A stretch of 64,000 nt of DNA from Morinoia aosen (Eukaryota; Arthropoda; Malacostraca; Amphipoda; Talitridae). The stretch covers positions 46,294,757 through 46,358,756 of the forward strand of contig CM059560.1 in NCBI GenBank assembly GCA_030386875.1, given 5' to 3'. Numbering within the stretch: the first letter of the stretch is position 1; each line of letters starts with the position of its first letter. Of the stretch, positions 1 through 10,651 are shown piece by piece. The notes beneath the pieces were generated by a model. It made no database searches and was not told the origin of the DNA. It saw only the letters and a program-made list of their open reading frames with translations. Both the position numbers and the translations under genes were made by a program.

Positions 1-2
1 TT

Positions 3-34
3 CTAGAGATATTTCCTGTACTCCTTTGTGCGCT
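3..34. repeat. Reference monomer type C
   Basis: Differs from A at four positions in its first half: g1>c, c10>t, c11>t and t13>c, giving CTAGAGATATTTCC. The g1>c change creates a TCTAGA (XbaI) site at each junction into C, and on the reverse strand a TAG that ends open frames in one of three phases. Successive C monomers in the first 3.2 kb are 8, 10, 6, 7, 8, 8, 7, 19, 4, 7, 7 and 10 monomers apart. Confidence 0.95.
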
Positions 35-66
35 GTAGAGATACCTTCTGTACTCCTTTGTGCGCT
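35..66. repeat. Reference monomer type A (majority form)
   Basis: This is the commonest 32-bp monomer and the standard for the positions used here: position 1 is the G of GTAGAG and position 32 the final T of GTGCGCT. A monomers fill the interior of each higher-order unit in runs of two to about nine. The reverse complement has no stop codon in any frame. It also contains AAAGGAG, which resembles a ribosome binding site but recurs every 32 bp and has no such meaning here. Confidence 0.95.
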
Positions 67-98
67 GTAGAGATACCTTCTGTACTCCTTTGTGCGCT

Positions 99-130
99 GT
101 AGAGATACCTTCTGTACTCCTTTGTACGCT
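99..130. repeat. Reference monomer type A' (g28>a)
   Basis: Identical to A except that the tail reads GTACGCT instead of GTGCGCT, which removes GCGC and adds a second GTAC. A' is not scattered at random: it most often sits immediately before B, and again two monomers earlier, as at 2786-2817 and 2850-2881. It is therefore a positional marker within the higher-order repeat. The change is not a CpG decay step, because the affected G is not in a CpG on either strand. Confidence 0.92.
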
Positions 131-184
131 GTAGAGATACCTTCTGTACTCCTTTGTGCGCTGTAGAGATACCTTATGTACTCC

Positions 185-191
185 TTTGACG
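185..191. repeat. Register break: 1-bp deletion, TTTGACG
   Basis: The tail reads TTTGACGCTG instead of TTTGTGCGCTG, one base short. The same monomer occurs at 3160, 6614 and 10836, each about 60 bp before CCTTTTTACG, so one event was copied four times with the left-family unit. Confidence 0.9.
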
Positions 192-2689
192 CTGTAGAGA
201 TACCTTCTGTACTCCTTTGTACGCTGTAGAGATACTTCGTGTACTCCTTTTTACGTTCTAGAGATATTTCCTGTACTCCTTTGTGCGCTGTAGAGATACC
301 TTCTGTACTCCTTTGTGCGCTGTAGAGATACCTTTTGTACTCCTTTGTGCGCTGTAGAGATACCTTCTGTACTCCTTTGTGCGCTGTAGAGATACCTTCT
401 GTACTCCTTTGTGCGCTGTAGAGATACCTCGTGTACTCCTTTGTACGCTGTAGAGATACCTTCTGTACTCCTTTGTGCGCTGTAGAGATACCTTCTGTAC
501 TCCTTTGAACGATGTAGAGATACCTTCTGTACTCCTTCGTGCGCTGTAGAGATACCTCGTGTACTCCTTTGTACGTTCTAGAGATATTTCCTGTACTCCT
601 TTGTGCGCTGTAGAGATTCCTTCTGTACTCCTTTGTGCGCTGTAGAGATACCTTCTGTACTCCTTTGTGCGCTGTAGAGATACCTTCTGTACTCCTTTGT
701 GCGCTGTAGAGATACCTTCTGTACTTCTTTGTGCGCTGTAGAGATACCTCGTGTACTCCTTTGTACGTTCTAGAGATATTTCCTGTACTCCTTTGTGCGC
801 TGTAGAGATACCTTCTGTACTCCTTTGTGCGCTGTAGAGATGCCTTCTGTACTCCTTTGCGCGCTGTAGAGATACCTTCTGTACTCCTTTGTACGCTGTA
901 GAGATACCTTCTGTACTCCTTTGTGCGCTGTAGAGATACCTTCTGTACTCCTTTGTACGCTGTAGAGATACCTCGTGTACTCCTTTGTACGTTCTAGAGG
1001 TATTTCCTGTACTCCTTTGTGCGCTGTAGAGATACCTTCTGTACTCCTTTGTGCGCTGTAGAGATACCTTCTGTACTCCTTTGTGCGCTGTAGAGATACC
1101 TTCTGTACTCCTTTGTGCGCTGTAGAGATACCTTCTGTACTCCTTTGTACGCTGTAGAGATACCTTCTGTACTCCTTTGTGCGCTGTAGAGATACCTTCT
1201 GTACTCCTTTGTACGCTGTAGAGATACCTCGTGTACTCCTTTGTACGTTCTAGAGATATTTCCTGTACTCCTTTGTGCGCTGTAGAGATACCTTCTGTAC
1301 TCCTTTGTGCGCTATAGAGATACCTTCTGTACTCCTTTGTGCGCTGTAGAGATACCTTCTGTACTCCTTTGTACGCTGTAGAGATTCCTTCTGTACTCCT
1401 TTGTGCGCTGTAGAGATACCTTCTGTACTCCTTTGTGCGCTGTAGAGATACCTTCTGTTCTCCTTTGTACGCTGTAGAGATACCTCGTGTACTCCTTTGT
1501 ACGTTCTAGAGATATTTCCTGTACTCCTTTGTGCGCTGTAGAGATACCTTCTGTACTCCTTTGTGCGCTGTAGAGATACCTTCTGTACTCCTTTGTGCGC
1601 TGTAGAGATACCTTCTGTACTCCTTTGTACGCTGTAGAGATACCTTCTGTACTCCTTTGTGCGCTGTAGAGATACCTTCTGTACTCCTTTGTACGCTGTA
1701 GAGATACCTCGTGTACTCCTTTGTACGTTCTAGAGACATTTCCTGTACTCCTTTGTGCGCTGTAGAGATACCTTCTGTACTCCTTTGTGCGCTGTTGAGA
1801 TACCTTCTGTACTCCTTTGTGCGCTGTAGAGATACCTTCTGTACTCCTTTGTGCGCTGTAGAGATACCTTCTGTACTCCTTTGTGCGCTGTAGAGATACC
1901 TTCTGTACTCCTTTGTGCGCTGTAGAGATACCTTCTGTACTCCTTTGTACGCTGTAGAGATACCTCGTGTACTCCTTTGTGCGCTGTAGAGATACCTTCT
2001 GTACTCCTTTGTGCGCTGTTGAGATACCTTCTGTACTCCTTTGTGCGCTGTAGAGATACCTTCTGTACTCCTTAGTGCGCTGTAGAGATACCTTCTGTAC
2101 TCCTTTGTGCGCTGTAGAGATACCTTCTGTACTCCTTTGTGCGCTGTGGAGATACCTTCTGTACTCCTTTGTGCGCTGTAGAGATACCTCATGTACTCCT
2201 TTGTACGCTGTAGAGAGACCTTCTGCACTCCTTTGTACGCTGTAGAGATACCTCGTGTACTCCTTTGTGCGCTGTAGAGATACCTTCTGTACTCCTTTGT
2301 ACGCTGTAGAGATACCTCGTGTACTCCTTTGTACGTTCTAGAGATATTTCCTGTACTCCTTTGTGCGCTGTAGAGATACCTTCTGTACTCCTTTGTACGC
2401 TGTAGAGATACCTTCTGTACTCCTTTGTACGCTGTAGAGATACCTCGTGTACTCCTTTGTACGTTCTAGAGATATTTCCTGTACTCCCTTGTGCGCTGTA
2501 GAGATACCTTCTGTACTCCTTTGTGCGCTGTAGAGATACCTTCTGTACTCCTTTGTACGCTGTAGAGATACCTTCTGTACTCCTTTGTGCGCTGTAGAGA
2601 TACCTTCTGTACTCTTTTGTGCGCTGTAGAGATTCCTTCTGTACTCCTTTGTACGCTGTAGAGATACCTCGTGTACTCCTTTGTACGTT

Positions 2690-2913
2690 CTAGAGATATT
2701 TCCTGTACTCCTTTGTGCGCTGTAGAGATACCTTCTGTACTCCTTTGTGCGCTGTAGAGATACCTTCTGTACTCCTTTGTGCGCTGTAGAGATACCTTCT
2801 GTACTCCTTTGTACGCTGTAGAGATACCTTCTGTACTCCTTTGTGCGCTGTAGAGATACCTTCTGTACTCCTTTGTACGCTGTAGAGATACCTCGTGTAC
2901 TCCTTTGTACGTT
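2690..2913. repeat. Clean 7-mer higher-order unit, 224 bp
   Basis: Reading monomer by monomer gives C (2690-2721), A, A, A' (2786-2817), A, A' (2850-2881), B (2882-2913), after which the next C starts at 2914. The same order recurs at 5473-5696 and 9695-9918 and many other places. Units of 4, 6, 8 and 10 monomers also occur, mostly by gain or loss of A monomers, so the HOR is variable in length but constant in its B-C junction. Confidence 0.9.
2882..2913. repeat. Reference monomer type B
   Basis: Differs from A at four positions: t13>c, c14>g, g28>a and c31>t, giving a CCTCGTG head and a GTACGTT tail. B is nearly always followed at once by C, so the pair marks the end of one higher-order unit and the start of the next. 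Half-B forms exist: B head with A or A' tail (near 441-470 and 1963-1984) and A head with B tail (near 14755-14781 and 15850-15867). They suggest exchange inside the shared core. Confidence 0.93.
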
Positions 2914-2975
2914 CTAGAGATATTTCCTGTACTCCTTTGTGCGCTGTAGAGATACCTTCTGTACTCCTTTGTGCG

Positions 2976-5900
2976 CTGTAGAGATACCTTCTGTACACCT
3001 TTGTGCGCTGTAGAGATACTTTCTGTACTCCTTTGTACGCTGTAGAGATACCTTCTGTACTCCTTTGTGCGCTGTAGAGATACCTTCTGTACTCCTTTGT
3101 ACGCTGTAGAGATACCTTCTGTACTCCTTTGTGCGCTGTAGAGATACCTTCTGTACTCCTTTGACGCTGTAGAGATACCTTCTGTACTCCTTTGTACGCT
3201 GTAGAGATACTTCGTGTACTCCTTTTTACGTTCTAGAGATATTTCCTGTACTCCTTTGTGCGCTGTAGAGATACCTTCTGTACTCCTTTGTGCGCTGTAG
3301 AGATACCTTTTGTACTCCTTTGTGCGCTGTAGAGATACCTTCTGTACTCCTTTGTGCGCTGTAGAGATACCTTCTGTACTCCTTTGTGCGCTGTAGAGAT
3401 ACCTCGTGTACTCCTTTGTACGCTGTAGAGATACCTTCTGTACTCCTTTGTGCGCTGTAGAGATACCTTCTGTACTCCTTTGAATGCTGTAGAGATACCT
3501 TCTGTACTCCTTTGTGCGCTGTAGAGATACCTCGTGTACTCCTTTGTACGTTCTAGAGATATTTCCTGTACTCCTTTGTGCGCTGTAGAGATTCCTTCTG
3601 TACTCCTTTGTGCGCTGTAGAGATACCTTCTGTACTCCTTTGTGCGCTGTAGAGATACCTTCTGTACTCCTTTGTGCGCTGTAGAGATACCTTCTGTACT
3701 TCTTTGTGCGCTGTAGAGATACCTCGTGTACTCCTTTGTACGTTCTAGAGATATTTCCTGTACTCCTTTGTGCGCTGTAGAGATACCTTCTGTACTCCTT
3801 TGTGCGCTGTAGAGATGCCTTCTGTACTCCTTTGCGCGCTGTAGAGATACCTTCTGTACTCCTTTGTACGCTGTAGAGATACCTTCTGTACTCCTTTGTG
3901 CGCTGTAGAGATACCTTCTGTACTCCTTTGTACGCTGTAGAGATACCTCGTGTACTCCTTTGTACGTTCTAGAGGTATTTCCTGTACTCCTTTGTGCGCT
4001 GTAGAGATACCTTCTGTACTCCTTTGTGCGCTGTAGAGATACCTTCTGTACTCCTTTGTGCGCTGTAGAGATACCTTCTGTACTCCTTTGTGCGCTGTAG
4101 AGATACCTTCTGTACTCCTTTGTACGCTGTAGAGATACCTTCTGTACTCCTTTGTGCGCTGTAGAGATACCTTCTGTACTCCTTTGTACGCTGTAGAGAT
4201 ACCTTCTGTACTCCTTTGTACGCTGTAGAGATACCTCGTGTACTCCTTTGTACGTTCTAGAGATATTTCCTGTACTCCTTTGTGCGCTGTAGAGATACCT
4301 TCTGTACTCCTTTGTGCGCTATAGAGATACCTTCTGTACTCCTTTGTGCGCTGTAGAGATACCTTCTGTACTCCTTTGTACGCTGTAGAGATTCCTTCTG
4401 TACTCCTTTGTGCGCTGTAGAGATACCTTCTGTACTCCTTTGTGCGCTGTAGAGATACCTTCTGTTCTCCTTTGTACGCTGTAGAGATACCTCGTGTACT
4501 CCTTTGTACGTTTTAGAGATATTTCCTGTACTCCTTTGTGCGCTGTAGAGATACCTTCTGTACTCCTTTGTGCGCTGTAGAGATACCTCCTGTACTCCTT
4601 TGTGCGCTGTAGAGATACCTTCTGTACTCCTTTGTACGCTGTAGAGATACCTTCTGTACTCCTTTGTGCGCTGTAGAGATACCTTCTGTACTCCTTTGTA
4701 CGCTGTAGAGATACCTCGTGTACTCCTTTGTACGTTCTAGAGATATTTCCTGTACTCCTTTGTGCGCTGTAGAGATACCTTCTGTACTCCTTTGTGCGCT
4801 GTAAAGATACCTTCTGTACTCCTTTGTGCGCTGTAGAGATACCTTCTGTACTCCTTTGTACGCTGTAGAGATACCTTCTGTACTCCTTTGTGCGCTGTAG
4901 AGATACCTTCTGTACTCCTTTGTACGCTGTAGAGATACCTTCTGTACTCCTTTGTACGCTGTAGAGATACCTCGTGTACTCCTTTGTACGTTCTAGAGAT
5001 ATTTCCTGTACTCCTTTGTGCGCTGTAGAGATACCTTCTGTACTCCTTTGTGCGCAATAGAGATACCTTCTGTACTCCTTTTTGCGCTGTAGAGATACCT
5101 TCTGTACTCCTTTGTACGCTGTAGAGATACCTTCTGTACTCCTTTGTGCGCTGTAGAGATACCTTCTGTACTCCTTTGTACGCTGTAGAGATACCTTCTG
5201 TACTCCTTTGTACGCTGTAGAGATACCTCGTGTACTCCTTTGTACGTTCTAGAGATATTTCCTGTACTCCCTTGTGCGCTGTAGAGATACCTTCTGTACT
5301 CCTTTGTGCGCTGTAGAGATACCTTCTGTACTCCTTTGTACGCTGTAGAGATACCTTCTGTACTCCTTTGTGCGCTGTAGAGATACCTTCTGTACTCTTT
5401 TGTGCGCTGTAGAGATACCTTCTGTACTCCTTTGTACGCTGTAGAGATACCTCGTGTACTCCTTTGTACGTTCTAGAGATATTTCCTGTACTCCTTTGTG
5501 CGCTGTAGAGATACCTTCTGTACTCCTTTGTGCGCTGTAGAGATACCTTCTGTACTCCTTTGTGCGCTGTAGAGATACCTTCTGTACTCCTTTGTACGCT
5601 GTAGAGATACCTTCTGTACTCCTTTGTGCGCTGTAGAGATACCTTCTGTACTCCTTTGTACGCTGTAGAGATACCTCGTGTACTCCTTTGTACGTTCTAG
5701 AGATATTTCCTGTACTCCTTTGTGCGCTGTAGAGATACCTTCTGTACTCCTTTGTGCGCTGTAGAGATACCTTCTGTACACCTTTGTGCGCTGTAGAGAT
5801 ACTTTCTGTACTCCTTTGTACGCTGTAGAGATACCTTCTGTACTCCTTTGTGCGCTGTAGAGATACCTTCTGTACTCCTTTGTACGCTGTAGAGATACCT

Positions 5901-6429
5901 CGTGTACTCCTTTGTACGTTCTAGAGATATTTCCTGTACTCCTTTGTGCGCTGTAGAGATACTTTCTGTACTCCTTTGTGCGCTGTAGAGATACCTTCTG
6001 TACTCCTTTGTGCGCTGTAGAGATACCTTCTGTACTATTTGTGCGCTGTAGAGATACCTTCTGTACTCCTTTGTACGCTGTAGAGATACCTTCTGTACTC
6101 CTTTGTGCGCTGTAGAGATACCTTCTGTATTCCTTTGTACGCTGTAGAGATACCTCGTGTACTCCTTTGTACGTTCTAGAGATATTTCCTGTACTCCTTT
6201 GTGCGCTGTAGAGTTACCTTCTGTACTCCTTTGTGCGCTGTAGAGATACCTTCTGTACTCCTTTGTGCGCTGTAGAGATACCTTCTGTACTCCTTTGTAC
6301 GCTGTAGAGATACCTTCTGTACTCCTTTGTGCGCTGTAGAGATACCTTCTGTACTCCTTTGTGCGCTGTAGAGATACCTTCTGTACTCCTTTGTACGCTG
6401 TAGAGATACCTCGTGTACTCCTTTGTACG
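2976..6429. repeat. Left-family unit, copy 2 (3454 bp)
   Basis: Markers recur at 3160 (TTTGACG), 3221 (CCTTTTTACG), 3815 (ATGCC with TTTGCGCGC), 4461 (TCTGTTCTCC) and 5774 (CTGTACACC). Between 4461 and 5473 it lacks the block containing CTTAGTGCG and CCTCATG that the other copies have. It has one extra monomer near 4195-4226, making the second and third marker spacings 2975 and 3007. The 768-bp shortfall against copy 3 equals 800 lost minus 32 gained. The 1-bp deletion TACTATTT at 6033 and the GAGTTACC near 6211 are shared only with copy 3. Confidence 0.84.
6033..6040. repeat. Register break: 1-bp deletion, TACTATTT
   Basis: TACTATTTG replaces TACTCCTTTG, one base short. The same change is at 10255 (offset 4222). 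It is a single event shared by left-family copies 2 and 3, lying in the section missing from copy 1. Confidence 0.9.
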
Positions 6430-9400
6430 TTCTAGAGATATTTCCTGTACTCCTTTGTGCGCTGTAGAGATACCTTCTGTACTCCTTTGTGCGCTGTAGA
6501 GATACCTTCTGTACTCCTTTGTGCGCTGTAGAGATACCTTCTGTACTCCTTTGTACGCTGTAGAGATACCTTCTGTACTCCTTTGTGCGCTGTAGAGATA
6601 CCTTATGTACTCCTTTGACGCTGTAGAGATACCTTCTGTACTCCTTTGTACGCTGTAGAGATACTTCGTGTACTCCTTTTTACGTTCTAGAGATATTTCC
6701 TGTACTCCTTTGTGCGCTGTAGAGATACCTTCTGTACTCCTTTGTGCGCTGTAGAGATACCTTTTGTACTCCTTTGTGCGCTGTAGAGATACCTTCTGTA
6801 CTCCTTTGTGCGCTGTAGAGATACCTTCTGTACTCCTTTGTGCGCTGTAGAGATACCTCGTGTACTCCTTTGTACGCTGTAGATATACCTTCTGTACTCC
6901 TTTGTGCGCTGTAGAGATACCTTCTGTACTCCTTTGAACGATGTAGAGATACCTTCTGTACTCCTTTGTGCGCTGTAGAGATACCTCGTGTACTCCTTTG
7001 TACGTTCTAGAGATATTTCCTGTACTCCTTTGTGCGCTGTAGAGATTCCTTCTGTACTCCTTTGTGCGCTGTAGAGATACCTTCTGTACTCCTTTGTGCG
7101 CTGTAGAGATACCTTCTGTACTCCTTTGTGCGCTGTAGAGATACCTTCTGTACTTCTTTGTGCGCTGTAGAGATACCTCGTGTACTCCTTTGTACGTTCT
7201 AGAGATATTTCCTGTACTCCTTTGTGCGCTGTAGAGATACCTTCTGTACTCCTTTGTGCGCTGTAGAGATGCCTTCTGTACTCCTTTGCGCGCTGTAGAG
7301 ATACCTTCTGTACTCCTTTGTACGCTGTAGAGATACCTTCTGTACTCCTTTGTGCGCTGTAGAGATACCTTCTGTACTCCTTTGTACGCTGTAGAGATAC
7401 CTCGTGTACTCCTTTGTACGTTCTAGAGGTATTTCCTGTACTCCTTTGTGCGCTGTAGAGATACCTTCTGTACTCCTTTGTGCGCTGTAGAGATACCTTC
7501 TGTACTCCTTTGTGCGCTGTAGAGATACCTTCTGTACTCCTTTGTGCGCTGTAGAGATACCTTCTGTACTCCTTTGTACGCTGTAGAGATACCTTCTGTA
7601 CTCCTTTGTGCGCTGTAGAGATACCTTCTGTACTCCTTTGTACGCTGTAGAGATACCTCGTGTACTCCTTTGTACGTTCTAGAGATATTTCCTGTACTCC
7701 TTTGTGCGCTGTAGAGATACCTTCTGTACTCCTTTGTGCACTATAGAGATACCTTCTGTACTCCTTTGTGCGCTGTAGAGATACCTTCTGTACTCCTTTG
7801 TACGCTGTAGAGATTCCTTCTGTACTCCTTTGTGCGCTGTAGAGATACCTTCTGTACTCCTTTGTGCGCTGTAGAGATACCTTCTGTTCTCCTTTGTACG
7901 CTGTAGAGATACCTCGTGTACTCCTTTGTACGTTCTAGAGATATTTCCTGTACTCCTTTGTGCGCTGTAGAGATACCTTCTGTACTCCTTTGTGCGCTGT
8001 AGAGATACCTTCTGTACTCCTTTGTGCGCTGTAGAGATACCTTCTGTACTCCTTTGTACGCTGTAGAGATACCTTCTGTACTCCTTTGTGCGCTGTAGAG
8101 ATACCTTCTGTACTCCTTTGTACGCTGTAGAGATACCTCGTGTACTCCTTTGTACGTTCTAGAGATATTTCCTGTACTCCTTTGTGCGCTGTAGAGATAC
8201 CTTCTGTACTCCTTTGTGCGCTGTTGAGATACCTTCTGTACTCCTTTGTGCGCTGTAGAGATACCTTCTGTACTCCTTTGTGCGCTGTAGAGATACCTTC
8301 TGTACTCCTTTGTGCGCTGTAGAGATACCTTCTGTACTCCTTTGTGCGCTGTAGAGATACCTTCTGTACTCCTTTGTACGCTGTAGAGATACCTCGTGTA
8401 CTCCTTTGTGCGCTGTAGAGATACCTTCTGTACTCCTTTGTGCGCTGTTGAGATACCTTCTGTACTCCTTTGTGCGCTGTAGAGATACCTTCTGTACTCC
8501 TTAGTGCGCTGTAGAGATACCTTCTGTACTCCTTTGTGCGCTGTAGAGATACCTTCTGTACTCCTTTGTGCGCTGTAGAGATACCTTCTGTACTCCTTTG
8601 TGCGCTGTAGAGATACCTTCTGTACTCCTTTGTACGCTGTAGAGATACCTTCTGTACTCCTTTGTGCGCTGTAGAGATACCTTCTGTACTCCTTTGTACG
8701 CTGTAGAGATACCTCGTGTACTCCTTTGTACGTTCTAGAGATATTTCCTGTACTCCTTTGTGCGCTGTAGAGATACCTTCTGTACTCCTTTGTGCGCTGT
8801 TGAGATACCTTCTGTACTCCTTTGTGCGCTGTAGAGATACCTTCTGTACTCCTTTGTGCGCTGTAGAGATACCTTCTGTACTCCTTTGTGCGCTGTAGAG
8901 ATACCTTCTGTACTCCTTTGTGCGCTGTAGAGATACCTTCTGTACTCCTTTGTACGCTGTAGAGATACCTCGTGTACTCCTTTGTGCGCTGTAGAGATAC
9001 CTTCTGTACTCCTTTGTGCGCTGTTGAGATACCTTCTGTACTCCTTTGTGCGCTGTAGAGATACCTTCTGTACTCCTTAGTGCGCTGTAGAGATACCTTC
9101 TGTACTCCTTTGTGCGCTGTAGAGATACCTTCTGTACTCCTTTGTGCGCTGTAGAGATACCTTCTGTACTCCTTTGTGCGCTGTAGAGATACCTCATGTA
9201 CTCCTTTGTACGCTGTAGAGAGACCTTCTGCACTCCTTTGTACGCTGTAGAGATACCTCGTGTACTCCTTTGTGCGCTGTAGAGATACCTTCTGTACTCC
9301 TTTGTACGCTGTAGAGATACCTCGTGTACTCCTTTGTACGTTCTAGAGATATTTCCTGTACTCCTTTGTGCGCTGTAGAGATACCTTCTGTACTCCTTTG

Positions 9401-10651
9401 TACGCTGTAGAGATACCTTCTGTACTCCTTTGTACGCTGTAGAGATACCTCGTGTACTCCTTTGTACGTTCTAGAGATATTTCCTGTACTCCCTTGTGCG
9501 CTGTAGAGATACCTTCTGTACTCCTTTGTGCGCTGTAGAGATACCTTCTGTACTCCTTTGTACGCTGTAGAGATACCTTCTGTACTCCTTTGTGCGCTGT
9601 AGAGATACCTTCTGTACTCTTTTGTGCGCTGTAGAGATACCTTCTGTACTCCTTTGTACGCTGTAGAGATACCTCGTGTACTCCTTTGTACGTTCTAGAG
9701 ATATTTCCTGTACTCCTTTGTGCGCTGTAGAGATACCTTCTGTACTCCTTTGTGCGCTGTAGAGATACCTTCTGTACTCCTTTGTGCGCTGTAGAGATAC
9801 CTTCTGTACTCCTTTGTACGCTGTAGAGATACCTTCTGTACTCCTTTGTGCGCTGTAGAGATACCTTCTGTACTCCTTTGTACGCTGTAGAGATACCTCG
9901 TGTACTCCTTTGTACGTTCTAGAGATATTTCCTGTACTCCTTTGTGCGCTGTAGAGATACCTTCTGTACTCCTTTGTGCGCTGTAGAGATACCTTCTGTA
10001 CACCTTTGTGCGCTGTAGAGATACTTTCTGTACTCCTTTGTACGCTGTAGAGATACCTTCTGTACTCCTTTGTGCGCTGTAGAGATACCTTCTGTACTCC
10101 TTTGTACGCTGTAGAGATACCTCGTGTACTCCTTTGTACGTTCTAGAGATATTTCCTGTACTCCTTTGTGCGCTGTAGAGATACTTTCTGTACTCCTTTG
10201 TGCGCTGTAGAGATACCTTTTGTACTCCTTTGTGCGCTGTAGAGATACCTTCTGTACTATTTGTGCGCTGTAGAGATACCTTCTGTACTCCTTTGTACGC
10301 TGTAGAGATACCTTCTGTACTCCTTTGTGCGCTGTAGAGATACCTTCTGTATTCCTTTGTACGCTGTAGAGATACCTCGTGTACTCCTTTGTACGTTCTA
10401 GAGATATTTCCTGTACTCCTTTGTGCGCTGTAGAGTTACCTTCTGTACTCCTTTGTGCGCTGTAGAGATACCTTCTGTACTCCTTTGTGCGCTGTAGAGA
10501 TACCTTCTGTACTCCTTTGTACGCTGTAGAGATACCTTCTGTACTCCTTTGTGCGCTGTAGAGATACCTTCTGTACTCCTTTGTGCGCTGTAGAGATACC
10601 TTCTGTACTCCTTTGTACGCTGTAGAGATACCTCGTGTACTCCTTTGTACG
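6430..10651. repeat. Left-family unit, copy 3 (4222 bp, longest)
   Basis: Contains all markers of the family: TTTGACG 6614, CCTTTTTACG 6675, ATGCC/TTTGCGCGC 7269, TCTGTTCTCC 7883, CTTAGTG at 8500 and again 9076, CCTCATG near 9193, CTGTACACC 9996, TACTATTT 10255 and GAGTTACC near 10434. Positions from 6430 line up with the window start at offset 6429 up to about 8140. A 576-bp internal duplication follows, so later positions align at 7005. Length is 132 monomers minus two 1-bp deletions. It is the most complete version, which may make it the closest to the ancestral layout, but the duplicated block is clearly derived. Confidence 0.86.
8140..9291. repeat. Tandem 576-bp duplication inside copy 3
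   Basis: The segment beginning at 8140 starts again at 8716, an offset of 576 bp (18 monomers). Both halves carry the GTTGAG variant of the head and the CTTAGTG variant (8500 and 9076). Copies 1 and 4 have the block once. Copy 1 matches the first half at offset 6429 and the sequence after the second half at offset 7005, so the duplication occurred in copy 3. It also lengthens the longest stop-free minus-strand stretch (7935-9233). Confidence 0.88.

Larger units (their letters stand above)
1..2975. repeat. Left-family unit, copy 1 (2975 bp)
   Basis: First of four versions of one kilobase-scale unit. Private markers in order: CCTTTGACG at 183-191, CCTTTTTACG at 246, an ATGCC plus TTTGCGCGC pair at 840, TCTGTTCTCC at 1454, CTTAGTGCG at 2071 and CCTCATG near 2188. 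The marker CTGTACACC at 2991 lies just past the nominal end; only 230 bp separate it from the next CCTTTTTACG at 3221, against 901 bp in copy 3. Copy 1 thus lacks 671 bp (21 monomers, one carrying a 1-bp deletion) and also lacks the internal 576-bp duplication of copy 3. It shares CCTTATG near 172 with copy 3. Confidence 0.85.

Noticed and set aside
3..18. Heat-shock-element-like TTCTAGAGATATTTCC at C junctions
   Set aside because: The second TTC is two bases out of the 5-bp spacing and the GAA block reads GAG, so the match is too weak to call.
2690..2913. Tandem-repeat-encoded RNA gene (tRNA, rRNA or small RNA) within the HOR unit
   Set aside because: No cloverleaf, rRNA motif, polymerase III box pair or strong hairpin; the only dyad (GTAC-6 nt-GTAC in A' and B) is four base pairs.
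7935..9233. Long minus-strand open frames (up to 432 residues here; also 12157-13326, 28146-29027, 53446-54261) as a repeat-protein gene family
   Set aside because: They are continuous satellite read in rotating frames, with no distinct N-terminus, no unique domain and no flanking signals. Ends are set by CTAG in C monomers and starts by chance changes to CAT. Variants change residues freely between phases.
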